The notes below the pieces were generated by a model, which worked only from the letters and a program-made list of their open reading frames with translations, was not told the DNA's origin and ran no database searches. The translations under genes were made by a program, and so were the position numbers. From DATLMR01 sp035634255 (GTDB lineage: Bacteria; Acidobacteriota; Blastocatellia; UBA7656): a DNA stretch of 64,000 nt. The DNA is taken from the NCBI GenBank assembly GCA_035634255.1, contig DASQDI010000085.1:1-64000 (forward strand), written 5' to 3'. Below, piece after piece: positions 8,429 to 17,228 of the stretch. Numbering within the stretch: the stretch's first letter is position 1; every line of letters begins with the position of its first letter.

Positions 8429-9223
8429 TTGTTAAGATTCGTAATCAATTCCATTCTCCTGTCTATCGTCGTGACCATGGCATCGCAGGGCGCGCAGGGC
8501 TCCGCGCAGGAGGCGGGCGACAATCAGCAGGCGAAGGCCGAAGCGTTGATCCGCGAGGCGATCAAGGCGCGCGGGGGCGACGTTTATCTAAACACCCGCT
8601 CAAGCGTCAGCCGCGGGAATTACACCCCTTTCGATAAAGGGGTCTCGACCGTGCCCGACTCTTTCGTCGATTACATCGTCTACCCCGACCGCGAGCGAAC
8701 GGAGTTCGGCAAAGGCAAGCGCAGGTTCGTTCAGGTGAATTCCGGGAAGAACGGGTGGGTCTACGAAGCCGCGAACAACATGATTCGGGACCAGACGGAA
8801 GAACAGGTCAACAGATTTCAGCAGGGGCTCTCTTACGACCTCGACTATTTATTGAGGCGCGGCTGGCAGGAGCCCGGCGCGAAGCTGTCCTACCTGGGGA
8901 GGCGCGAGCCCTGGCGCAACACTTTCTCCGAGGCGGTCCGTATTGAATACAAGGGCGGGGGCTCGGCGACCCTCCATTTAGACCCGCGCACGAAGCTCCC
9001 GATCATGACCGAATACAAGATCGTGGTCGACGGAGCGCCCACCGAAAATCAGGCGCGCTTCTTCAGGTGGGTTGAGTTCGAGGGGCGGCTGGTCCCGACC
9101 ATAATCGATTACTACCGCGACGGAAAACAGACGGCCCGCGCCAGCTTCGATTCTTTCAGCTTCAACACAGACATACCTGAGAAGCTGTTCGCGAAACCTT
9201 CCGACGTGAAAGAGGTGAAGTAG
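8429..9223 (+). CDS. Secreted LolA-like protein (outer-membrane lipoprotein-sorting fold)
   Basis: 264 aa from the TTG at 8429, chosen because CTGGAGG stands 4 nt upstream and the in-frame ATG at 8384 falls before the predicted transcription start. A signal peptide covers about the first 28 residues. The mature protein begins with a KAEALIREAIKARGG helix. A run of beta strands follows, typical of the LolA/LolB and DUF4292-like fold (VPDSFVDYIVYPDRERTEFG, NGWVYEAANN, LHLDPRTKLPIMTEYK, RFFRWVEFEGRLVPTIIDYYRDG). Such proteins bind lipid or lipoprotein in the periplasm; the ligand here is unknown. It is flanked by the usher operon and fbaB and is probably monocistronic. Confidence 0.65.
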   Translation: MLRFVINSILLSIVVTMASQGAQGSAQEAGDNQQAKAEALIREAIKARGGDVYLNTRSSVSRGNYTPFDKGVSTVPDSFVDYIVYPDRERTEFGKGKRRFVQVNSGKNGWVYEAANNMIRDQTEEQVNRFQQGLSYDLDYLLRRGWQEPGAKLSYLGRREPWRNTFSEAVRIEYKGGGSATLHLDPRTKLPIMTEYKIVVDGAPTENQARFFRWVEFEGRLVPTIIDYYRDGKQTARASFDSFSFNTDIPEKLFAKPSDVKEVK

Positions 9224-9244
9224 CACGGGCAGGAGTCAGGGGCC

Positions 9245-9271
9245 GGGGCGGGGGACGGCAGCCCCCGCCCC
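9245..9271. terminator. Bidirectional hairpin between convergent genes
   Basis: GGGGCGGGGG (9245-9254) and CCCCCGCCCC (9262-9271) form a perfect 10-bp G+C stem between the LolA-like gene and fbaB. No T-run follows, so the termination mode is uncertain. Confidence 0.5.
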
Positions 9272-9334
9272 ATTAATGATTTCAAACTCCCTTCATTGAA
9301 TCCCTTTTCTTCTCCGACCCCCGGCCACCGGCCC

Positions 9335-10411
<1,077 letters not shown>

Positions 10412-10467
10412 CTCGCCCTCCTGTCCTCATCTTTTATTAATAGACTTTGCGCCTTTCCAGGTACTCA

Positions 10468-10496
10468 ATTTTATAGAGCTAAGTAGGGCAGGTCAA
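10468..10496 (-). promoter_or_regulatory. Sigma-70-type promoter of fbaB
   Basis: On the - strand TTGACC (10496-10491), a 17-bp spacer and TAAAAT (10473-10468) lie about 57 bp upstream of the fbaB ATG. Confidence 0.55.
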
Positions 10497-10519
10497 CGCC
10501 GCAGAAAGACGGCCATGGT

Positions 10520-10553
10520 AAAAAAAAGGGGCGAGATTCGGCCAACGCCCCTT
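10520..10553 (-). terminator. Rho-independent terminator of the PBP1B gene
   Basis: Read on the - strand, an AAGGGGCG/CGCCCCTT stem (10553-10546 with 10533-10526) is followed by a run of T residues to 10520. It lies 73 bp beyond the PBP stop and is the clearest intrinsic terminator in the window. Confidence 0.85.
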
Positions 10554-10625
10554 AAGAAGGAACTCAATTGATTACCCTTATCTAATAAGAGCAGAAAATT
10601 CGGAAAAAAATACCAGAGGGTGTGA

Positions 10626-13145
10626 TCAGCGGTTGCCGCCCGCGGCTTTCCTGAGGCGCTTGCGGACTTCTTTTTGCGCGTCGTCGACGGCCTTCTCGGT
10701 CTCCCGCATCAACTTCTTCGCCTTGTCCTGGAGGTCCTCGTCGTCTTCGGGGAATTCGAACGGTAAGAGGGGATCGGGCGTCTCGCCTTCGTGCGCCTGG
10801 CAACTCTCCTGCGGCTCCGTCCCCTCGATGAAGTACTCCGTGCGCTTCAGGCTGCACCTGTCCGTCGCGAGCAGGCCGGTCGAGGGGTCTATCTCGGCCG
10901 TAGAGATGTTGTTCGGCTTCGGGAAGCTGTCGCCCCCGAGGTCGGGCCTCAGGGCGAGCGCCTGTTTCATGAACGCCGCCCATATCGGCAGGGCGGATTT
11001 GGAGCCTTCGAGCCCGAGCTCCGAGTTGTCGTCGAAGCCCACCCACACGACGCACACGAGGTTGGGCGTATAGCCCGCGAACCACCCGTCGCGGGAAGTG
11101 CCCGTCTTGCCCGCGCCAAGGCTCGTAAAGCCCATCGCGCGCGCGCGCGCGGCGGTGCCCCTGTTCAACACGTCCTGCATCATGCTGGTCATCAGCCAGC
11201 TTATTTGCGGCTGAAGGACTGCCCGCGTGTCCGGCCTCGGCTCCGAAATGCTTACGCCGTCCGCGTTAGTGACGCGCTTGAGCGAGCGGGTCTCGGCCAG
11301 CTGCCCCGCGTTGGCGAAGGCCGTGTAGGCCCGCGCGACTTCGAGCGGCGTCGCCTCCGCCGTCCCGAGCGCCAGGGCGGGGAAGGGGCGGGACTTCGGC
11401 AGCCCGAGCCGCTCCCCAAGGCGGGCCACTTTCGAGTAGCCTACGCGCTCGGCTATGCGGACCGTCACCACGTTCAGGGAGTGGGCGAGCGCGTCCCGGA
11501 CGGAGACATCGCGCTGCGAATAGACCTTGCCGAAGTTTTCGGGCGAGTAGGTCTCCCCGCGCCCGTACAGGAACGTTTCGGGCGCGTCCATAAAGACGGT
11601 CGCGGGAGTTATGACCCCGCCCTCCGAATCCTCGTAAGCCGTATTGAGCGCGGCCGCGTAGACTATCGGCTTATAGACCGAGCCCGGCTGCCTGTGCGCG
11701 TCGACGGCGCGGTTCAGCTGGCTCTGGCTGTAGTCCCTGCCGCCGACCATCGCCAGAATCTCCCCGGTCTTGGGGTTCATCGCGACGAGGGCGGCCTGAA
11801 GGGTGCCCGGAGGGACCGGGTTCTTCTTGCGCTTCGCAAAAATCTGGTCGAGCGAGGCGAGGGTCTCGTTGACGGCCTTATCCGCGGCCCTTTGCAGGGG
11901 AAGGTCGATGGTCGAGTAGACCCTGTAGGACTGGCGCGAGAGGTCGCGCGCGACGAGCCCGGTCGCGAGCTGCTGTTGCAGGTAGTCCACGAAGAAGGGG
12001 GCGTCGCTGTTGAGCGCGGCACTCTTCGCTTGAATCTTCAGGTCGGTGGCCCTGGCCTGCGCCGCGCGCTCCGGGGTCAGAAGGCCGGCCTCCTCCATGG
12101 AGTCGAGCACCTGATTGCGGCGGGCCTTCGCCCTCTCGGGGTCGCGGTAAGGCGAGTAGAGGCTCGGCCCGCGAATGATCCCCGCGAGGAAGGCGCATTC
12201 GGGCAGGGTCAGGTTGACCACGTCTTTATTGAAATAGGTCGAGGCCGCCTCACCCACCCCGTTGATCGAGTAGTTGCCGGACTGGCCCATGTAGACTTCA
12301 TTGGCGTATAGCTGGAAAATCTCCTCTTTCGACAGCTTGGTTTCGAGCACGAGGGCGATCATCATCTCCTGCAGCTTGCGCTTGAAGGTGCGCTCGGGCG
12401 TGAGGAAGAAGTTCTTCACGAGCTGCTGGGTTACGGACGAGCCGCCCTGATGAATCTCGCTCTCTTCGACGTTGCGCCACAGCGCGCGGAAGATGCCCCG
12501 GAAATTGATCCCCGAATGATCGAAGAATTGCCTGTCCTCTATCGCCACGACCGCGTTGATGTAATCTTTGGGCAGGTCTTTGAAGGAGACGAGCTTCTGC
12601 TTCTGCCGCTTCTCGCTCGATATCGCGGTCATCATTTCGGGCTCAAGCAGGGCGCTGTCGAGTTGGCGCTTCGTCTCAAGGTCGGTGATCCTGCTGATGC
12701 TCTTGCCGCCCGACCCGAAGGCGATGCTGACGCTCGGGAACTGGCGCGCGCCGTTTATGATCGCGTCACCGCTCGTGTAAATATCTATCGTCGTACCCTT
12801 GACCTGATACCTGCCGCGCCTTGAGTCCGCCTCCTTGCTGGACTCGACGTAGCCGATGCCGTCGAGGTAGCTCTTTATGTATTGCGGCGTCAACCCCTGA
12901 CCCACGCGAATCGTCCGGGGGGCCGCGTAAATCCCCGTGGTCCTTATCAATACGTCCCCGCGGAAGCGGGCGTCGATCATCCGCGAGTACTTGAAATAGA
13001 AGAAGGCGAACCCCGAGAAGGCGATCAGGGCGAGAATGCCCAGCAGAACCATGCGCGTGGGGGTGAAGATGCGGCTCAACAGGCTCTCACGGCGTTCTTG
13101 CCTCTTTATGACCCGCGTCTTCGGTTTTCTGGTTACGGTTGCCAA
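10626..13145 (-). CDS. mrcB: Bifunctional peptidoglycan synthase, penicillin-binding protein 1B type
   Basis: 839 aa. It polymerises lipid II and cross-links the stems on the outer face of the inner membrane. A basic cytoplasmic start is followed by one TM helix (about 32-52). A small domain (about 60-150) resembles the UB2H region of PBP1B. The GT51 glycosyltransferase has E203 in AIEDRQFFDH and GGSSVTQQLVKNF. The transpeptidase has S-V-Y-K near 486, an SLN motif (HSLNVVTVRIAE) and KTGTSRDGWFAGY near 680. The tail is charged and probably coiled (KAKKLMRETEKAVDDAQKEV). All catalytic motifs are intact. It stands alone, with a terminator behind it. Confidence 0.93.
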   Translation of the reverse strand: MATVTRKPKTRVIKRQERRESLLSRIFTPTRMVLLGILALIAFSGFAFFYFKYSRMIDARFRGDVLIRTTGIYAAPRTIRVGQGLTPQYIKSYLDGIGYVESSKEADSRRGRYQVKGTTIDIYTSGDAIINGARQFPSVSIAFGSGGKSISRITDLETKRQLDSALLEPEMMTAISSEKRQKQKLVSFKDLPKDYINAVVAIEDRQFFDHSGINFRGIFRALWRNVEESEIHQGGSSVTQQLVKNFFLTPERTFKRKLQEMMIALVLETKLSKEEIFQLYANEVYMGQSGNYSINGVGEAASTYFNKDVVNLTLPECAFLAGIIRGPSLYSPYRDPERAKARRNQVLDSMEEAGLLTPERAAQARATDLKIQAKSAALNSDAPFFVDYLQQQLATGLVARDLSRQSYRVYSTIDLPLQRAADKAVNETLASLDQIFAKRKKNPVPPGTLQAALVAMNPKTGEILAMVGGRDYSQSQLNRAVDAHRQPGSVYKPIVYAAALNTAYEDSEGGVITPATVFMDAPETFLYGRGETYSPENFGKVYSQRDVSVRDALAHSLNVVTVRIAERVGYSKVARLGERLGLPKSRPFPALALGTAEATPLEVARAYTAFANAGQLAETRSLKRVTNADGVSISEPRPDTRAVLQPQISWLMTSMMQDVLNRGTAARARAMGFTSLGAGKTGTSRDGWFAGYTPNLVCVVWVGFDDNSELGLEGSKSALPIWAAFMKQALALRPDLGGDSFPKPNNISTAEIDPSTGLLATDRCSLKRTEYFIEGTEPQESCQAHEGETPDPLLPFEFPEDDEDLQDKAKKLMRETEKAVDDAQKEVRKRLRKAAGGNR

Positions 13146-13431
13146 ATAGAATGAACTCGCGATCTGTTGAATTCCTACGAGCGGTTAGATTCCTGCCTGC
13201 GCCAATAGGTTTGTTTGCTTTTTCAAAGCCGCGGGAGCAATTAAGACTCTAGCATAGGTGTGGACCGGGAGAAAAATGGATTCTATAAAGAGAATTTCGG
13301 CTGATTCCTGCGGGCGCGGGCCTCCGGCGCGCATTCTTTCGGGCGCTCGGATTCAAAATATAACTTTTATTTTGGGCAACCGGGCTCCCCGAGGCGGCGA
13401 GCGGGAGGCCCTCGCTCTCACGCCTTGCTCG

Positions 13432-16400
13432 CTAACAGGCCGCCGACCCGAAGCCCCTGGCCCCTGACGCCTGCCCCTGCAACTCGACCCTCGCGTCGGA
13501 GAATATCTGCGTGATCGCGTTCGTGAGATCGGGCGAGACCTTTATGCGGACGAATTGATTCGGCTGTACGCGCGCGATGGAGCCATCGGGCATCAGGATA
13601 TCGAACCGGAGGTTGCAATCCCCCCTGTGGCCGTCCAGCAGCCCGTACAATCGTTCGAGCCTCCCGTTGTCGATGGAGTCCACGTTCAGGTGAATTATCA
13701 TAGTGCGCGCCAGCCGCTCGCGGATGTTTTCGAGCGCCTGTATCTCGTCGGCGATGACGGTCATCGACCCGCCGTCGTCGACCTCAAGGCGGCCCTTCAC
13801 CAGAACGGCCGTGTCGTTGTTCATGATGCCATTCGCTTTGCCGAACGGCTCGGGCCACGCGACGACCTTCACGGTCCCGAACTGGTCTTCGAGCTGGAGG
13901 AGGCCGAAGCGGTCCCCCTTCTTCGTCGTGCGCACGTTCAGGTCCGTGACTATGCCCCCGATCACCACCTGCGCCCCGTGGTGCGCATTCGAGAGGCGGT
14001 CCACGTCGACGTTGGCGAAGTCGGACAGGACCCCGTCATAACGCATGAGCGGGTGGCCCGAGATGTAGAAGCCGAGGGTCTCTTTCTCGCCCTTGAGGAG
14101 CTCCTGAGTGGTCCACTCCTCGGCGTGCGGCAGGGGCAGTTCGGCCGCCGGAGCGGCCTCGGCTAGGGCCCCGAAGAGGTCGGCCTGCCCGGTGGCCCGA
14201 GAGCGGTGAGACCTCTGGCCGGTCTCAATCGCGATGTCGATGGCGGCGAACAGCCGCGCGCGGCTCTGCCCTAGGGAGTCGAAGGCCCCGGCGCGGATCA
14301 GGCTTTCGAGGACTCGCTTGTTGACCGCCTTCGAGTCGACCCGCTCGGTGAAGTCGTAGATCGAGCGGAAGCCCGCGCCCGTGTCGCGCGCCTCGATGAT
14401 CGAGGAGACGGCCGACTGCCCGATGCCTTTGATGGCCGCGAGGCCGAACCTGATCGTGTTGCCGCTGGCCGTGAAGCTGTCGAAGCTCGCATTAACGTCG
14501 GGCGGCAAAATCTGAATCCCCTGCGTGCGCGCTTCGTTGATGTACTTCACGACCTTCGCGGTGTTGTTCAACTCGTTCGACAGCACGGCGGCCCAGAAGT
14601 GGGTCGAGTAATGGGCCTTCAGGTAAGCGGTCTGGTAGGCGAGGTAGCCGTAAGAGAAAGAGTGCGCGCGGTTGAAGGCGTAGTCCGCGAACCCCTCGAA
14701 GCTCTGCCACAGCTTCTCCAGCTTGCCCTTGTCGTGGCCGCGCTCGGACGCCTGATTCAGGAACTTCACCTTGTGCTTGTCCAACTCCTCGCGCTTCTTC
14801 TTCCCCATCGCGCGGCGGACGAGGTCGGCCTCCCCGAGGGAGTAGCCCGCGAGCTTCTGGAATACGGCCATCAATTGTTCCTGATAGACGCAGATTCCCA
14901 GAGTGTTGCCCATGACTTCCTTCAGTTCCGGGAAGTCATAGCGCACCTTCTTCCTCCCGTGGCGGCGCTCGATGAAATCATCCACCATGCCGCTGTCTAT
15001 CGGGCCGGGGCGGTAGAGAGCGTTGAGCGCGGAGAGGTCTTCCAGCCCGTCCGGCTTGAGCCTGCGGCAGATGTCCTTCATGCCTTCCGACTCGAACTGG
15101 AAGATCGCCTCCGTCTTGCCATCGGCGAAGAGCTGGAGCGACGCCTTATCGTCGAGCGGGATCTTGGAGAGGTCGAGGTCGATGCCCAGCTCGCGCCTGA
15201 TCGACTTCAGGGCGTCGTCGATGATCGTGAGCGTCGTGAGAGCCAGGAAGTCCATCTTCAGCATCCCGGTCTTCTCAAGGTCCGTCATCGTGTACTGCGT
15301 CGTGATTTCATCGCGGGAGGTCTTCGAGACCGGCACCAGCTCGTAGATCGGCCTGGGCGAGATGACCACGCCCGCCGCGTGGACCGAGGAGTGGCGCGAG
15401 CAGCCTTCCAGACGCTTCGCTATCTCGATGACATCCTTGACGCGCGGGTCGCTGTCGATGGCCTTCTTGAGGTCCGAGTTCTGCTTGATCGCGTCTTCGA
15501 TTGAGACGTTGCGCCCGCGCACGGGCGGCGGGATCATCTTTGCGATCTTGTCCACTTCCGCGTACGGCATTTCGAGCGCGCGGCCCACGTCTTTGATCGC
15601 CGCCTTGGAAGCCATCGTGCCGAACGTGCTGATCTGGGCGACGTGGTCGCGGCCATAATAATCGGCGACGTAATCGATGACCTGCTGCCTGCCCCGCACG
15701 CAGAAGTCGATGTCTATGTCGGGCATCGACACGCGCTCGGGGTTGAGGAACCTCTCGAAGAGCAGGTCATACTGGAGAGGGTCGATGTCGGTGATCTGCA
15801 GAGAGTAGGCCACCAGAGAGCCCGCCGCCGAGCCCCTGCCCGGCCCGACCGGTATCGAGGCCTTCTTCGCGTAGCGGATGAAGTCCCACACGATCAGAAA
15901 GTATCCGGGGAAGCCCATCTGGGTGATGACCTTGATCTCAAGCTCCAGCCGCGCCTTGTAGTCGTCGAGGTCGCACTTGCGGTCCGGCCTGTCTTTGATC
16001 GCGGACCACCTCTCTTCGAGGCCCTCCCTCGCCATCTTCGCGAAGTAGCTGTCGATGGTCTCGCCTTCGGGGACCCGGTAAATGGGGAGGTGGTTCTCTC
16101 CCATCGGTATGTCAAGGTCGCACATCTCGGCTATCGCGACCGTGTTCAGGAGGGCCTCCGGCATGTCCTTGCCGAAGAGCAGCCACATCTCTTTCGCGGT
16201 GCGGAAATAGAACTCGCCCTCCTTGTACTTTACGCCGCGCTTCTCGTTGACGGTCTTCCCCGCGCCGATGCAGACGAGTATGTCGTGCGCCCGCCAGTCG
16301 TCCTGCATCAGGTAGTGGCAGTCGTTGGTCGCGACCAGAGGGATGCCCGTGCGCCGGGACAGCTCCATCATTCCGGGGATGACCGTCCTCGTCTCTTCGT

Positions 16401-16950
16401 CCAGCCCGTGGTTCTGCACTTCGAGGTAGTAATTCCCCTTGCCCAGAATGTCCTCGAACTCCTTCGCCTGCCTGCCCGCTTCGTCGAATTTGTCCGTCAG
16501 CAGAAGGGAAGAGGGGACACCCGATAAGCAGGCGGAGAGGGCGACTAAGCCTTCGCTGTGCTCGGCGAGGAGTTCCTTGTCGATCCGGGGCTTGTAGTAA
16601 TAGCCGCGGGTGAACGCGAAAGAGGATAATTTGGTGAGGTTCTGATAGCCCTTGAGGTTCTTCGCTAGCAGGATGATGTGATTCATCCCGCGCTCGGTGC
16701 CCTCCTCGCCCCGGTCCGTGTGCCTGCCCTTCGCGATGTAAGCCTCCATCCCGACTATCGGCTTCACCCCGGAGCCCTTCATCTGGTTGTAGAAAGAGAG
16801 CGCGCCATACATGTTGCCGTGGTCCGTGACCGCGACCGCGCGCGCGCCCGTCTCCTTGGCCCTCTGGGCCAGCGGCTTTATCTTTATCGCCCCGTCCAGG
16901 AGGCTGAAATCAGTGTGGAGGTGAAGGTGTACAAAGTCTTTTTCGTTCAT
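13432..16950 (-). CDS. dnaE: DNA polymerase III alpha subunit
   Basis: 1172 aa, the replicative polymerase catalytic subunit. The N-terminal PHP domain (FVHLHLHTDFSLLDGA, VTDHGNMYGA) looks intact. The palm carries PVGPGRGSAAGSLVAY and PDIDIDF near residue 408 with the metal-binding aspartates. The fingers and helix-hairpin-helix region follow (LNALYRPGPIDSGM, YQEQLMAV). An OB fold lies near 990-1060 (VVIGGIVTDLNVRTTKKGD). Length and order fit the DnaE1 class. The C-terminus ends in a short Gly/Ala-rich stretch. Its upstream region has DnaA-box-like repeats. Downstream 286 bp separate it from the PBP1B gene; I see no gene there. Confidence 0.95.
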   Translation of the reverse strand: MNEKDFVHLHLHTDFSLLDGAIKIKPLAQRAKETGARAVAVTDHGNMYGALSFYNQMKGSGVKPIVGMEAYIAKGRHTDRGEEGTERGMNHIILLAKNLKGYQNLTKLSSFAFTRGYYYKPRIDKELLAEHSEGLVALSACLSGVPSSLLLTDKFDEAGRQAKEFEDILGKGNYYLEVQNHGLDEETRTVIPGMMELSRRTGIPLVATNDCHYLMQDDWRAHDILVCIGAGKTVNEKRGVKYKEGEFYFRTAKEMWLLFGKDMPEALLNTVAIAEMCDLDIPMGENHLPIYRVPEGETIDSYFAKMAREGLEERWSAIKDRPDRKCDLDDYKARLELEIKVITQMGFPGYFLIVWDFIRYAKKASIPVGPGRGSAAGSLVAYSLQITDIDPLQYDLLFERFLNPERVSMPDIDIDFCVRGRQQVIDYVADYYGRDHVAQISTFGTMASKAAIKDVGRALEMPYAEVDKIAKMIPPPVRGRNVSIEDAIKQNSDLKKAIDSDPRVKDVIEIAKRLEGCSRHSSVHAAGVVISPRPIYELVPVSKTSRDEITTQYTMTDLEKTGMLKMDFLALTTLTIIDDALKSIRRELGIDLDLSKIPLDDKASLQLFADGKTEAIFQFESEGMKDICRRLKPDGLEDLSALNALYRPGPIDSGMVDDFIERRHGRKKVRYDFPELKEVMGNTLGICVYQEQLMAVFQKLAGYSLGEADLVRRAMGKKKREELDKHKVKFLNQASERGHDKGKLEKLWQSFEGFADYAFNRAHSFSYGYLAYQTAYLKAHYSTHFWAAVLSNELNNTAKVVKYINEARTQGIQILPPDVNASFDSFTASGNTIRFGLAAIKGIGQSAVSSIIEARDTGAGFRSIYDFTERVDSKAVNKRVLESLIRAGAFDSLGQSRARLFAAIDIAIETGQRSHRSRATGQADLFGALAEAAPAAELPLPHAEEWTTQELLKGEKETLGFYISGHPLMRYDGVLSDFANVDVDRLSNAHHGAQVVIGGIVTDLNVRTTKKGDRFGLLQLEDQFGTVKVVAWPEPFGKANGIMNNDTAVLVKGRLEVDDGGSMTVIADEIQALENIRERLARTMIIHLNVDSIDNGRLERLYGLLDGHRGDCNLRFDILMPDGSIARVQPNQFVRIKVSPDLTNAITQIFSDARVELQGQASGARGFGSAAC

Positions 16951-17077
16951 CTTGTCTCTTCGGAGAAGGGCTTCGCTGACACGATTGGAGGCGCTCGTCC
17001 CAGACGGTTTGTCCGAACCTGTTTTCCTTGTCCCGATTTTAGGCGACGCTGTCTTTCACCCGCGCGTCACGGGCCGC

Positions 17078-17086
17078 AATATAGCA
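17078..17086 (-). promoter_or_regulatory. Possible extended -10 promoter for dnaE
   Basis: On the - strand TGCTATATT (17086-17078) is an extended -10 element about 130 bp upstream of the dnaE ATG. No good -35 box is visible. A perfect palindrome GGTGTACACC (17100-17109) lies just upstream, where an activator or repressor would sit. Confidence 0.4.
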
Positions 17087-17107
17087 CAACGAAAGCCGGG
17101 GTGTACA

Positions 17108-17120
17108 CCACAAATTGTGG
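17108..17120. repeat. Dyad CCACAAATTGTGG upstream of dnaE
   Basis: A 13-bp dyad has inverted TTGTGG half-sites, similar to the half-sites in the nearby repeat cluster. It could be a regulator binding site. Confidence 0.4.
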
Positions 17121-17166
17121 GGAAATAATTGTAATGCCCAAGATATTGAGCAACAGGTAATTACCT

Positions 17167-17197
17167 TGTGGAAAACATGTGGAAAATCTGTGGAAAA
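17167..17197 (+). repeat. Three phased DnaA-box-like repeats
   Basis: TGTGGAAAA occurs at 17167-17175, 17178-17186 and 17189-17197, an exact 11-bp period. The complement TTTTCCACA differs at one base from the consensus DnaA box TTATCCACA. All three boxes lie on the same face of the helix in the 278-bp gap between the ABC-F gene and dnaE. Confidence 0.6.
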
Positions 17198-17228
17198 CGG
17201 GATGGGGTGAAAGTCGGGGCGGGCGGGA

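Noticed and set aside
10791..12311. 506-codon open frame antisense to the PBP1B gene
   Set aside because: The PBP frame carries every catalytic motif. The antisense frame is an Arg/Val-rich product of high G+C and has no ribosome binding site or domain.
13146..13431. Possible gene in the gap between PBP1B and dnaE
   Set aside because: The only frame starts at 13258 and overlaps the end of dnaE. It has no motif, no good start signal and poor codon use.
16951..17228. Chromosomal replication origin
   Set aside because: The DnaA-box-like repeats are suggestive, but genes on both sides run leftward, dnaA/dnaN are not adjacent, and no AT-rich unwinding element is clear. It is kept as a regulatory finding only.
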